Assembly: GCA_947168325.1 (NCBI GenBank)
Contig: CAMVLN010000009.1
Coordinates: 1 to 20,121, forward strand
Reading direction: 5' to 3'
Length of the DNA stretch: 20,121 nucleotides
DNA from: an uncultured Elusimicrobia bacterium
GTDB taxonomy: Bacteria; Elusimicrobiota; Endomicrobiia; Endomicrobiales; Endomicrobiaceae
The translations under genes were made by a program, and so were the position numbers. Below, piece after piece: positions 8,131 to 15,837 of this stretch. The notes beneath the pieces were generated by a model that saw only the letters and a program-made list of their open reading frames with translations, made no database searches and was not told where the DNA came from. The stretch's first letter is position 1. Each line of letters starts with the position of its first letter.

Positions 8131-9198
8131 CTAAACTTTGTAAACATTTTTTAACATTTCTTTAATTAGTGGTAATTCTTCCCATCCTTTAGGGAAACCC
8201 ATTCTTTCAAAAGAAACTAAACTGTTTGTTTTTGTTTGATACTCTTCTATCCTATTGCTAACTAAAGAAACCCATTTTGATTTTGGATATAAATTCTTTA
8301 GAAATAGTGCTATTGTATAAAAAACTGGGAAAAAATTTATATTGTTTTTATTTACCATTATATTGTTTTCGTTAACATTATGAAAATCAATATTATAAAT
8401 GCTATTTGGATTGTTTTGATAAAAATTAATATTAGCTATTGTTATACTATTTTCATTATCCCATAATCTCGCATAATGTGCACATACATTTCTAATATAA
8501 GCTAAAGCATGTAGAGAATTTTCTAAAAAATCTTTATATAATTTTAATTTCTTTGCTATCTCCATTTTATCAGAAGGTAAAAGCATATTGTAAACCAATG
8601 ATAATGTTCCAAATGTAATAAATTGAGATAAAATCCAATAAGGAGGATATTCGTTATTATATTTAAAATAAAAACTTTTAAGACAAGTTGTTTTTTTATT
8701 ACGACTATTATTTATATATTCTTTGAATTTCTTTAAAATATCATCATGAGAAACAATTTTGTTTTTATTTTTATAAGGTATAATATTAGTACCATCCAAA
8801 AACCAATAAGGGTCTCCTGTTTTCTTACACATATATTCACATATTACAGAATTAATTGTTACTTCTATTTTTTCTAAAGCATCAAAGCATAATGACCTTA
8901 ATTTACTATCAAACTTATAAATATCTACTATGTTCTCAAATGTTATTTTTATAGAGAATTTATTTTCAAATTCTTCTTTTTCTTGTGGAGAAGAATATAC
9001 CATATCTCTATTAATATATTTATTTTGAAATTTAAACCAATAACCTGACAAGCGATAATAATTCACTTTTGACAAAATATCTTTTGCAAAATCTTCATTT
9101 CCTATTATCATTCCTCTATCTTTAAGTTGTTGTATTAATTCATCAAATGTTTTAGGAGGTTTGTTAAATGGTATTTTATTATTTTCTTTCATATTCAT
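8131..9198 (-). CDS. Abi_2 (AbiD/AbiF-type) HEPN abortive infection protein
   Basis: The 355-residue protein begins with the classic Abi_2 pattern: a proline-rich start, then TFDELIQQLKDRGM, then LSKVNYYRLSGYW at about 43-54. Near the C-terminus it has IRNVCAHYARLWD; R236 and H241 form the Rx4H ribonuclease motif typical of HEPN toxins. Length is normal for the family. Such proteins are thought to cleave RNA after phage infection and halt the cell. The ATG at 9198 is preceded by TTGACA (9286-9281), a 17-bp spacer and TATATT (9263-9258) on the minus strand. A GC-rich hairpin (9222-9243) lies in the short leader. No good ribosome binding site is seen. It is divergent from the nuclease-like gene at 9385, and the two look co-regulated. 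Confidence 0.9.
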   Translation of the reverse strand: MNMKENNKIPFNKPPKTFDELIQQLKDRGMIIGNEDFAKDILSKVNYYRLSGYWFKFQNKYINRDMVYSSPQEKEEFENKFSIKITFENIVDIYKFDSKLRSLCFDALEKIEVTINSVICEYMCKKTGDPYWFLDGTNIIPYKNKNKIVSHDDILKKFKEYINNSRNKKTTCLKSFYFKYNNEYPPYWILSQFITFGTLSLVYNMLLPSDKMEIAKKLKLYKDFLENSLHALAYIRNVCAHYARLWDNENSITIANINFYQNNPNSIYNIDFHNVNENNIMVNKNNINFFPVFYTIALFLKNLYPKSKWVSLVSNRIEEYQTKTNSLVSFERMGFPKGWEELPLIKEMLKNVYKV

Positions 9199-9221
9199 TA
9201 CATTTACTCAAAAAATATGCC

Positions 9222-9243
9222 CTCCCCCTTACTGATTGGGGAG
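9222..9243. other. GC-rich hairpin in the 5' leader of the Abi_2 gene
   Basis: CTCCCC (9222-9227) pairs with GGGGAG (9238-9243) around a 10-nt loop. On the minus strand it falls between the predicted Abi_2 transcription start (about 9251) and the ATG at 9198, and is followed by GGCATATTTTTT. It could act as an attenuator or restrict translation. It is the most GC-rich spot in this intergenic region. Confidence 0.5.
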
Positions 9244-9252
9244 AGCTTGTTG

Positions 9253-9275
9253 GTATAAATATAATATATTTATAC
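9253..9275. promoter_or_regulatory. Palindromic operator-like site 1 overlapping the Abi_2 -10 box
   Basis: GTATAAATATA (9253-9263) and TATATTTATAC (9265-9275) form a perfect 11-bp inverted repeat around a single A. The proposed Abi_2 -10 hexamer TATATT (9263-9258, minus) lies in its left arm. The arm sequence TATAAATATA recurs in the larger palindrome at 9301-9338. Confidence 0.6.
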
Positions 9276-9286
9276 ATTTTTGTCAA
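9258..9286 (-). promoter_or_regulatory. Predicted promoter of the Abi_2 gene
   Basis: On the minus strand TTGACA (9286-9281) matches the consensus -35 box fully. After 17 nt comes TATATT (9263-9258), 5 of 6 with the -10 consensus. Transcription would start near 9251. The -35 is back-to-back with that of the plus-strand gene. Confidence 0.6.
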
Positions 9287-9308
9287 TATTTTGTATTTTG
9301 CTGATAAT
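9280..9308 (+). promoter_or_regulatory. Predicted promoter of the nuclease-like gene
   Basis: TTGTCA (9280-9285) and GATAAT (9303-9308) are separated by 17 nt. The -35 occupies the same bases as the Abi_2 -35 on the other strand. The -10 lies inside the left end of the 38-bp palindrome. Predicted start about 9315, leaving a 70-nt leader. Confidence 0.55.
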
Positions 9309-9338
9309 ATATAAATATATATATTTATATATTATCAG
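9301..9338. promoter_or_regulatory. Perfect 38-bp palindrome, operator-like site 2
   Basis: Positions 9301-9319 are the exact reverse complement of 9320-9338, with no spacer. The ends read CTGATAAT/ATTATCAG and the centre contains TATAAATATA/TATATTTATA, as in site 1. Such a perfect match is unlikely even in AT-rich DNA because the ends include C and G. It could be a repressor site or extrude as a cruciform. Confidence 0.65.
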
Positions 9339-9384
9339 GTTTTTTATATAATATTCAAAAATAAAAAGTAATTATTATCATACA

Positions 9385-10413
9385 ATGAAAGACATTTTTA
9401 AAGTAATAATCGAAGAAGGAAATATACATCCATTTTTTAATCAATTGCTTAGTAATGATTCTTTTTATTCTGCAAAACAAGTGATATTAGAAATATCAAA
9501 AGAATTTCAGGATATAGATGGCAATTTCATAAAAGAATTTCAATCCAAAAATGGTTTTGATGCTAGATTATGGGAATTATACCTTTATGCCTTTTTAAAA
9601 GAGCAAAATTTCATTATCGATAGACAACACCAACATTCTCCTGATTTTTTATTTGAAAAAGACTCAAAACATTTTGCACTAGAAGCTGTTACTATTAACA
9701 GAAAACATAATGATTACTTTTCTCCTAACACAATCTCCCCTAAAGAAATCATTAAATTAAACAAAAATGATATGCCTCTAAGATTTGCTAGTGCATTAAC
9801 AAGTAAATTAAATAAAAAATATTGGAATTTACCTCATGTAAAAGGGAAACCTTTTATTTTAGCTGTTGCTGATTTTAGTGAAAATTTTTCTATGAGTTAT
9901 TCAGCTAATGCACTTAGTGACTATCTTTATGGATATAGATACGATTACTCAATAGATACTATTGGAAATATTATTGTAGATAAAGAAACAATTGATTGCT
10001 ATAGGAAGAAATCTGGTTCTGTTGTTTCTGCAAATTTTTTTGATATACCAGGAACAGAAAATATTAGTGCTATTATTTCTTCACCTATTGCTACATTATC
10101 AAAATTCAATAGAATAGGAATGCAACATGGATATTATAAAAATAATATAAAAATACTATGTACAATGTCTTGTTATAATAATACAAAAGTAGCAACCCCT
10201 ATAATAAAACAATATTTTGTCGATACAACATCTACTGAAACTTGGTCTGATGGCATCACAATGTATTTAAATCCAAAAGCAAAATATAAAATACCTATAA
10301 AATTATTTAATGATGATGTATCATTTATAATAAGTGTTAATGGAGATATTAAATATAAAACGAAGAACGGACATCCTTTCAATGCTAATAATGTGATACT
10401 TAACATCAAGTAA
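9385..10413 (+). CDS. PD-(D/E)xK-like nuclease-fold protein, putative defence effector
   Basis: The 342-residue protein has DARLWELYLYAFL at 59-71, then SPDFLF around 85-90 and FALEAVT at 98-103. This order (E64, P86-D87, E100) fits the PD-(D/E)xK nuclease core with an upstream helix glutamate. It is characteristic of a family often seen near defence genes and annotated only as hypothetical. The usual lysine of ExK is not at its expected place (EAV). The family may use another residue or be inactive. The C-terminal 200 residues are mixed alpha/beta with no motif I recognise. It is soluble, with no signal peptide or membrane segment. It is transcribed divergently from the Abi_2 gene with paired promoters, which suggests they function together. 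The nuclease-fold call is moderately sure; the activity is inferred. Confidence 0.65.
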   Translation: MKDIFKVIIEEGNIHPFFNQLLSNDSFYSAKQVILEISKEFQDIDGNFIKEFQSKNGFDARLWELYLYAFLKEQNFIIDRQHQHSPDFLFEKDSKHFALEAVTINRKHNDYFSPNTISPKEIIKLNKNDMPLRFASALTSKLNKKYWNLPHVKGKPFILAVADFSENFSMSYSANALSDYLYGYRYDYSIDTIGNIIVDKETIDCYRKKSGSVVSANFFDIPGTENISAIISSPIATLSKFNRIGMQHGYYKNNIKILCTMSCYNNTKVATPIIKQYFVDTTSTETWSDGITMYLNPKAKYKIPIKLFNDDVSFIISVNGDIKYKTKNGHPFNANNVILNIK

Positions 10414-10416
10414 TAC

Positions 10417-10454
10417 AGATAAATAAATTTATATTTTTTTTAATTTGTTTATCT
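10417..10454 (+). terminator. Stem-loop directly after the nuclease-like gene
   Basis: AGATAAATAAATT (10417-10429) pairs with AATTTGTTTATCT (10442-10454) over 13 bp including one G-U. The loop is T-rich. It begins four bases after the stop codon. There is no strong T-tract after the stem on the plus strand, so it may be an AT-rich terminator or an mRNA-stabilising end. Confidence 0.5.
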
Positions 10455-10594
10455 TATATATAATACCCTACAATGTAATATATACTTTATCTATAAGCCT
10501 TATAAAGAGCAATACCAACAGGATGTTGCTTACATACTTTAACAATACCAAACTTACTTGTCTTTTTAATACTCTAATATATCAAATATTTTTC

Positions 10595-10623
10595 TTGTTT
10601 TAATAGATAATTTAAAATATAAT
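10595..10623 (+). promoter_or_regulatory. Predicted promoter of the zinc-ribbon operon
   Basis: TATAAT (10618-10623) is preceded at 17 nt by TTGTTT (10595-10600), a weak -35. Transcription from about 10630 would give a leader of about 340 nt containing the structured element. AT-rich sequence makes chance -10 matches common. Confidence 0.4.
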
Positions 10624-10694
10624 ATAGGGTAGTGAATGTTTTAATTTGGAGGTTTATTAGTAAAAAGGAAGCAGTAATTTAAAAACTTAATATT

Positions 10695-10896
10695 CTGTTT
10701 TTGGAATTTCTACGAAAGGTAGAAACAAACTTTTGCTTAGGCAAAAGTAGACAGAAGTCCGAAAACAGTCGTTTTTAGGAATATTTATTGAGCTTAATTA
10801 CCTCAGTTTTTATTCCGAGTATTCAATTATTCTTATGGAATATTTGAATCACGGCTGTTTATTTTGGTTTGCTTCTGTCTACTGAAATAATTCAGC
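10695..10896 (+). ncRNA. Structured 5' leader with two mutually exclusive folds
   Basis: Fold I: the 11-bp stem 10695-10705/10758-10768 (one G-U) encloses two perfect hairpins, TTTCTAC/GTAGAAA (10707-10713/10719-10725) and CTTTTGC/GCAAAAG (10730-10736/10741-10747), making a three-way junction. Fold II: 10746-10757 pairs perfectly with 10872-10883 (12 bp), and 10763-10771 pairs with 10852-10860 (9 bp, one wobble). These enclose GGAATA/TATTCC (10778-10783/10811-10816), an inner TGAG/CTCA, and ATTCAA/TTGAAT (10821-10826/10844-10849). Folds I and II share bases 10763-10768, so they cannot coexist. CTGAA/TTCAG (10882-10886/10891-10895) followed by a T-rich run also competes with fold II. This looks like a riboswitch-type or attenuator leader of the zinc-ribbon operon, or a separate RNA. 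I recognise no known family. Confidence 0.6.
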
Positions 10897-10968
10897 CGTT
10901 TTGTTTTGCCTACCAAAAATCTTTTCTTTAGATTTCTCCTTAAACAAAATATTTTCACAGGAGAAAAA

Positions 10969-11688
10969 ATGACCCAAAATTTAAAAAAATGTAGAAATTG
11001 TGGAGCAATTCAAGAACATTCTTTGCAGCAAACTTGTCCAAAATGTGGAACGAAAAATGCTTTTACCGAAGAAAAAGTAAAAGTAAAAGAAAAAACTATA
11101 AAAAAATGCAAAAATTGTGGAACTATTCAAGAACATTCGTTACAGAGTATATGTCCAAAATGTGGAACGAAAAATGCTTTTAATATGAAAAATGAAGAAA
11201 TAATATCTAATAAATTGGGTAAAGATTTTATTTGTCCAAAATGTTTATCTTTTTTTGGTAAAGAAAATGTTCCACAAAAAATGGTTAAGAAAAAAGATTT
11301 TACTGCAATTGCAATGATTTCTTTTGTTTTAAGTTTGATTGTAACTATATTTATTTGTAAGGAATATGTTGGTGCTGTAACATTTCTTCATGGACTTGAT
11401 GGCTTAAACGGACAGATTATTGGAGTATTTTTTGAAGGCTTTTTAGTTTCTTTTATTGGAATATTTTTTATTGTTAATGCAATAATTCCTAAACCAATAC
11501 AAAAATGCCCTGTTTGCGGAAGAAAAGGAGATTTTGTCTTAGCAGAATCTAAACTCGGTATGAAATATGTTAATAAAAAAATTATAAAAGAAACAGTAGA
11601 AACAAATAAAGATATAAATTCAAATAGTGAAAGACAAAACAATACAATAAACGATATTTTTAGTTCTTGGAATGAAGATAAAAAATAA
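10969..11688 (+). CDS. Zinc-ribbon membrane protein with tandem zinc-ribbon cassettes
   Basis: I chose ATG 10969 because AGGAG lies just upstream at 10960-10964. An earlier in-frame ATG at 10906 lacks such a site. The 239-residue product starts with two nearly identical zinc ribbons: C8/C11/C23/C26 and C47/C50/C62/C65, each with CGxIQEHSLQ and CPKCGTKNAF. A third CPKC pair (C89, C92) and CPVC (C180, C183) flank two membrane segments at about 112-130 and 148-172; they may form one composite metal site at the membrane face. A charged, Asn-rich tail follows. It is the first gene of the operon, 14 nt before the Sel1 gene. The same zinc-ribbon cassette recurs at the C-terminus of the ACP fusion encoded at 16447. 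The function is unknown; a membrane adaptor or sensor role is inference. Confidence 0.8.
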   Translation: MTQNLKKCRNCGAIQEHSLQQTCPKCGTKNAFTEEKVKVKEKTIKKCKNCGTIQEHSLQSICPKCGTKNAFNMKNEEIISNKLGKDFICPKCLSFFGKENVPQKMVKKKDFTAIAMISFVLSLIVTIFICKEYVGAVTFLHGLDGLNGQIIGVFFEGFLVSFIGIFFIVNAIIPKPIQKCPVCGRKGDFVLAESKLGMKYVNKKIIKETVETNKDINSNSERQNNTINDIFSSWNEDKK

Positions 11689-11702
11689 GAGGGGGGTTAA
11701 TA

Positions 11703-13541
11703 ATGGATAAAATAGAAGAATTAAAATTTCTTGCAGAAAAAAATGATAATAATGCTCAATATGAATTGGCAAATATTTATTTTTACGGCAAGAACGGAGT
11801 TAAAGAAAACGAGAAAGAAGCTTTTTATTGGTTTAGACAAGCCGCTATAAACGGACATAAAGAAGCTTTTGAATTTTTGGAAAACAAAGCAGTAAGCAAT
11901 CCAGTTGTTCCAATAGCCGCAATGGAATTTATTTATTGTTTATTTATGTTATCCGATAAAGAAGAAAACAAAATCAAATTAGAAAAAATAGCAAATTCAG
12001 AAAGTTCAATAGCCATAATTGCAAAATTCTATATTGGTAAAATAGAATTTAACAAAGAAAATTACAAAAAAGCTTTTGGATATTTAAAAGAAGTTATAAC
12101 AGGCGGTTTGAAAGAGGCATTAAAATTTGTAGAAGAACAAGCCGAAAAAAATAATGTTTGTTGCCAGGAATTTCTTGGAGAAATTTATCTTAACGGTTCG
12201 ATAGAGCAAACTACACAAAAGGCTTTTTACTGGTATAGAAGAGCTGTTGAAAACGGAAGCGAGTTATCATTTGATATATTAAACAAATATTCAAACCGTA
12301 ATGATTGTTATGCTCAGTATGAATTAGCAAATATTTATTATACGGGAACAAAATCAATACAACAAAATTATGAACAGGCAACTGAATTATATGTAAAATT
12401 TATACAAAGCAACAATGAAGATATTGAAGAAATAGTTAATGATGTTTTAACAGGTAGTAATACAAACACTTGCTTACAATTTGCTGTAGGACAATATTGT
12501 TTAATTAAAAATAAATTTAAAGATGGTTTTAATTTATTAATAAAATTAGCAAATCAAAATAATATTTTTTCAATAAATTTTCTTAATAAATTTTTAGAAA
12601 ACGGAAATGCTGAAAAACAATATGTTGTAGCTTGTTTAATAGAAACAAATGATTTTGAAAAACAAGAAATATTAAAGCCTATAGATTTATACATTAAATC
12701 CGCAGAACAGGGTTATCCAAAATCAATAAAAAAAGTTTTTGATTATTACAAAGATAAAGAAGATGATTTATTAATAAATCTTTCTTTAAAAATATCCGAC
12801 AAAGACGAAATAATTACTGATGACAATATACAATATTTAATAAATATATATTTAAAAGAACAAACAAAAATAGAAGACAAAGAAAAGATTGTTAAATGTT
12901 GTTCTTGCTTTGCAAGAAATGGAAGTAAAAAAGCAAAAAAATTTATAAAAGGATTAAATATAAAAGAGTTAACTGAAAATGAAAAAACAACAATAGGTAA
13001 AGAATATTATAAAACTGATGATTTAATTAAATATTTAACACTGAAAAGAAAAGTAATATTAACACTTTTTTCAATTTTATCAATTTGTATTATTCTTTTA
13101 GCAATAGGAATATATAGTTATATTCCGAAAGGAACTGATTACGAAAAAGCAGAAATATATTATGATCGAAAAAATTATGTAAAAGCCTTTAAGTTTTATA
13201 CAAAAGCAGCAGAACAAGGCAATGTTGATGCTCAATATAAATTAGGTAAAATGTTTTGTTATGACCAAAGAAATATTTCTAAACTATATACTGGGTATGG
13301 CGGTTCTAGTGCTGCTTACTATTGGTGTTCTGAATCTGCATATAAATGGCTAAAAAAAGCAGCAGAACAAGGTAATGCTAATGCTCAATATGAATTTGGT
13401 AGATTGTTGTATTGTTGGGACGGAAAGCTATATAATCCTTCTGGTGAAATACATACCAAAAGGTTAGCTTATAGATGGCTTGAACTTGCAGCAGAACAAG
13501 GCAATACTGAAGCTAAAAATTTTATTCTAAAAAATTTTTAA
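11703..13541 (+). CDS. Sel1-repeat protein with a central transmembrane segment
   Basis: A strong GAGGGGGG box precedes ATG 11703. The 612-residue protein contains Sel1-like (alpha/alpha TPR-type) repeats, for example AQYELANIYFYG with FYWFRQAA near the N-terminus, and WLKKAAEQGNANAQYEFG near the C-terminus. One hydrophobic stretch at about residues 448-470 (VILTLFSILSICIILLAIG) is preceded by KRK. That places about 445 residues of degenerate repeats on one side, probably cytoplasmic by the positive-inside rule. About 140 residues with canonical repeats lie on the other side. Sel1 repeats scaffold protein complexes. This architecture suggests a membrane-crossing adaptor for the neighbouring zinc-ribbon proteins; that role is inferred. 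No enzymatic domain is seen. Confidence 0.88.
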   Translation: MDKIEELKFLAEKNDNNAQYELANIYFYGKNGVKENEKEAFYWFRQAAINGHKEAFEFLENKAVSNPVVPIAAMEFIYCLFMLSDKEENKIKLEKIANSESSIAIIAKFYIGKIEFNKENYKKAFGYLKEVITGGLKEALKFVEEQAEKNNVCCQEFLGEIYLNGSIEQTTQKAFYWYRRAVENGSELSFDILNKYSNRNDCYAQYELANIYYTGTKSIQQNYEQATELYVKFIQSNNEDIEEIVNDVLTGSNTNTCLQFAVGQYCLIKNKFKDGFNLLIKLANQNNIFSINFLNKFLENGNAEKQYVVACLIETNDFEKQEILKPIDLYIKSAEQGYPKSIKKVFDYYKDKEDDLLINLSLKISDKDEIITDDNIQYLINIYLKEQTKIEDKEKIVKCCSCFARNGSKKAKKFIKGLNIKELTENEKTTIGKEYYKTDDLIKYLTLKRKVILTLFSILSICIILLAIGIYSYIPKGTDYEKAEIYYDRKNYVKAFKFYTKAAEQGNVDAQYKLGKMFCYDQRNISKLYTGYGGSSAAYYWCSESAYKWLKKAAEQGNANAQYEFGRLLYCWDGKLYNPSGEIHTKRLAYRWLELAAEQGNTEAKNFILKNF

Positions 13542-13615
13542 AAGATTATATAGGTAAGTTTATAAATATATTCAACTAAAAATATCAAATAAATTAGAAA
13601 TAGGAGATGATATTG

Positions 13616-14155
13616 ATGAAAAAATGTCCAAAGTGTGGAGTTGAAGTTTCTGAAACAATGTCTATTTGTCATAAATGTTTTAACTATATTAGCAATGAAG
13701 AAAAACACGAAAATGTTGAAAACAAAAACAATGATATTTTAAACGATAATAATATTTTAAAAGAAGAAGATAATGAAAAAATTTATGATGTATCTTATGA
13801 AAATTATTTTACAAAGTATTTAACAGATATTATTGTTAAACATTACTGTGATTTTAAAGGGAGAGAAGGGAAAAAAGTATTTTGGCTATTTACATTAAAT
13901 TGCTTTATTATAAGTTTTATACTGAATTTAATATTGGGCTTTATATCTGGAACTTTATCTATAATAGTTTATTTAGCATTATTATTACCATCATTGGGGC
14001 TTTTTGTTAGAAGATTACACGATGCAAATTTTAGTGGTTGGTGGGCTTTAACACTATTAATCCCTATTCCTTTTTTAGGAATAATAGCTTTGATAATTGT
14101 GGGATGTTTACCAGGAACAAAAGGAGAAAACAAATACGGGACTGCAAATAGTTAA
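13616..14155 (+). CDS. Zinc ribbon-DUF805 membrane protein
   Basis: The start is ATG 13616, 9 nt after AGGAG; an ATG at 13607 is too close to the ribosome site. The 179-residue product has an N-terminal zinc ribbon (C4, C7, C18, C21) and an acidic, Asn-rich linker. A DUF805 domain follows from about residue 60. FKGREGKKVFWLF leads into several membrane segments, with LFVRRLHDANFSGWW and a final PGTKGENKYG, all typical of DUF805. DUF805 proteins are inner-membrane proteins of unknown function. The ribosome site and first 21 codons closely resemble those of the ACP fusion at 16447 (same AGGAGATGATATT and MKKCPKCG opening), which indicates duplication of this 5' cassette. Confidence 0.88.
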   Translation: MKKCPKCGVEVSETMSICHKCFNYISNEEKHENVENKNNDILNDNNILKEEDNEKIYDVSYENYFTKYLTDIIVKHYCDFKGREGKKVFWLFTLNCFIISFILNLILGFISGTLSIIVYLALLLPSLGLFVRRLHDANFSGWWALTLLIPIPFLGIIALIIVGCLPGTKGENKYGTANS

Positions 14156-14200
14156 AATAACGATAAAAACAGATATTTTTTAACTTTATAATTAAAAGTT

Positions 14201-15010
14201 ATGTTGGGATATTTTAAACCTTTTAAGAAAGAATTAAGCGAAGTTCTTTTAAAACAATATAACACATTATATTGTTCCGTATGCAAATGTATTTATAAAA
14301 GGTATGGAACTATAGCGACTTCCTGTAACAGTTATGATTTGGTTTTTATTGTATTATGCTTATACAATTTGAATGATATTGTTATAGTGAAAGAAGACAA
14401 AGAAAGATGCCCAGTAAATTTTTTAAAAAAAATAAATGTTTGTAATATAAAAAATGCTGATAATATAGCTGATTTTTCTATATTTATATTTTATTTGTTA
14501 TATAAAGATAAAATTGTTGATAATGAGAAAAGTTTTAAAACAAGTTTAATAAATTTTTTATTTAAAAAAAGTTTTAAAATATTGGAAAACACAAAGTTAT
14601 TTAAACAATATTGTAATAAAGTAGACGATATTTTTAAGCAAGAAAAACAGGCAACGACAATAGAAGAAAAAATAAAAATATTTTCGAATTTGATTTTTGA
14701 AATATCACAAAAAATTTTTAAAGAACAAGATAATAGTTTAAATTTTTCTTTTTACTACAACATGATTAGCATAATGTATTACCTTGATTTCCTACAAGAT
14801 TATAAAACTGATATTAAAAATAAAAAAGAAAATCCTTTAAAAGAATTTGCCGAACAGGGAATAGATATTTTTAAGTTTACTCAATATAAAATAACAGAAA
14901 ATATAAAAAATATAAAAAAACAATTCAGTAATGAAAATGAAATTTTAACAAATATACTTGATATATCAATAGTAAAGAAATTGTTTGTTTTACAAGGAGT
15001 GGTTAAATGA
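14201..15010 (+). CDS. DUF5685 family protein
   Basis: The 269-residue product opens with MLGYFKPFKKEL and then YCSVCKCIYKRYG, the pattern of DUF5685. C25, C28, C30 and C42 could bind metal. NSYDLVFIVLCLYNL follows, also typical. The remainder is helical and lysine-rich. Its function is unknown in the family. Its last four bases (ATGA) overlap the start of the DnaJ-domain gene, so the two are translationally coupled; DUF5685 and DnaJ-domain genes occur as neighbours in other bacteria to my knowledge. I see no strong ribosome binding site before ATG 14201. Confidence 0.75.
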   Translation: MLGYFKPFKKELSEVLLKQYNTLYCSVCKCIYKRYGTIATSCNSYDLVFIVLCLYNLNDIVIVKEDKERCPVNFLKKINVCNIKNADNIADFSIFIFYLLYKDKIVDNEKSFKTSLINFLFKKSFKILENTKLFKQYCNKVDDIFKQEKQATTIEEKIKIFSNLIFEISQKIFKEQDNSLNFSFYYNMISIMYYLDFLQDYKTDIKNKKENPLKEFAEQGIDIFKFTQYKITENIKNIKKQFSNENEILTNILDISIVKKLFVLQGVVK

Positions 15011-15831
15011 AAGACTATTACAAAATTTTAAATGTTTCAAAAAATGCCTCACAGGAAGAAATAAAGACAAGTTATAGAAAATTAGCAAAGAAATATCATC
15101 CAGATTTGTATATAAATAATCCGTTAGCAGATTTAGCAGCTGAAAAATTAAAAGAAATAAATGAAGCTTATGATGTGTTAGGTGACTCACAAAAAAGAGA
15201 TAGTTACGATAGAGGATATACAGGAAATTCGGACAATTATCAAAGTGGCAGGAATTATTCAAACACTTATGAAAATCCAGAGCAATCATTTTTTGCAAAT
15301 TTTGCTAACGAATGTGAAGAACTACTTGAAATGGAAAGTTGGTATGAATTACATAGAAAATGTAATGAAGCAAAATTAAAATATCCAAACAGTGAACTTC
15401 CTTATTTCTTTGAAATGCAAGCTTTTTTTAAAGAAGGAAATTATGATTATGCAATAGAATCTGCAAGAGAATCAATGATAAGAAGCGAAAAACATTATAA
15501 GGTTTTATCTTTTATAAGCAGTTGTTATATAGAAAAGAGACAATATGATGAAGCTTTAGCTTATTCGTTAGAAGCAAACCAAATGTGTAATGGTATGGAT
15601 ACTGATGTTTTGGCAAGAATAGCATTGATTTATGATTTAAAAGGAGATTCTTTAAATTTTAATAGCTATATGAACAAATTAAAAAGAGTTGCTCCTAACC
15701 ACGAATTTATTCAAGCAAGGCAACAAGTATACAAAGTTGGTAATGAGTATGTAAATAAAAACGATGCACACATTGCAGGAGGATGTTTGATTTGTAGTAT
15801 ATTGGAATGTCTTTTAGGTGGCGGTTGCTAA
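15007..15831 (+). CDS. J-domain (DnaJ-like) protein with TPR-like helical region and Cys/Gly-rich tail
   Basis: Residues 1-70 form a canonical J domain: DYYKILNVSKNAS, the HPD motif at 31-33, and EAYDVLGDSQKRDSYDRG. J domains stimulate Hsp70 ATPase. The DnaJ zinc finger and C-terminal substrate domains are absent, so this is a specialised type III co-chaperone. From about residue 95 a helical region resembles TPR repeats (YFFEMQAFFKEGNYDYAIESA, then IEKRQYDEALAYSLEA). The tail ends GGCLICSILECLLGGGC, a short Cys-rich hydrophobic segment that could associate with membrane or metal. AAGGAG precedes the ATG, which lies within the end of the DUF5685 gene. It may recruit host Hsp70 to the operon's membrane complex (inference). 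Confidence 0.93.
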   Translation: MKDYYKILNVSKNASQEEIKTSYRKLAKKYHPDLYINNPLADLAAEKLKEINEAYDVLGDSQKRDSYDRGYTGNSDNYQSGRNYSNTYENPEQSFFANFANECEELLEMESWYELHRKCNEAKLKYPNSELPYFFEMQAFFKEGNYDYAIESARESMIRSEKHYKVLSFISSCYIEKRQYDEALAYSLEANQMCNGMDTDVLARIALIYDLKGDSLNFNSYMNKLKRVAPNHEFIQARQQVYKVGNEYVNKNDAHIAGGCLICSILECLLGGGC

Positions 15832-15837
15832 AATAAA

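Larger units (their letters stand above)
10414..10968. other. Non-coding region upstream of the zinc-ribbon operon
   Basis: No supported gene. It contains the stem-loop after the preceding gene, a predicted promoter at 10595-10623, and a strongly structured leader at 10695-10896. GGAGG at 10651-10655 is not followed by a usable start codon; the next in-frame triplets reach a stop quickly. Confidence 0.6.

Noticed and set aside
8036..8170. Short plus-strand ORF (about 44 codons) starting ATG 8036
   Set aside because: Overlaps the 3' end of the Abi_2 gene, lacks a ribosome site, and encodes a low-complexity Thr/Leu-rich peptide.
10173..10409. Minus-strand 78-residue ORF opposite the nuclease-like gene
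   Set aside because: Antisense within a well-supported gene and ends just inside the stop; no independent evidence.
10906..10968. N-terminal extension of the first zinc-ribbon gene from ATG 10906
   Set aside because: No ribosome site before 10906, and AGGAG sits directly ahead of ATG 10969. The extra residues precede the zinc ribbon without homology and overlap the end of the structured leader.
14990..15298. Minus-strand ORF opposite the J-domain gene
   Set aside because: It is antisense to a clear J domain with HPD motif. Its translation has no recognisable pattern and no ribosome site; it is an open-frame shadow.
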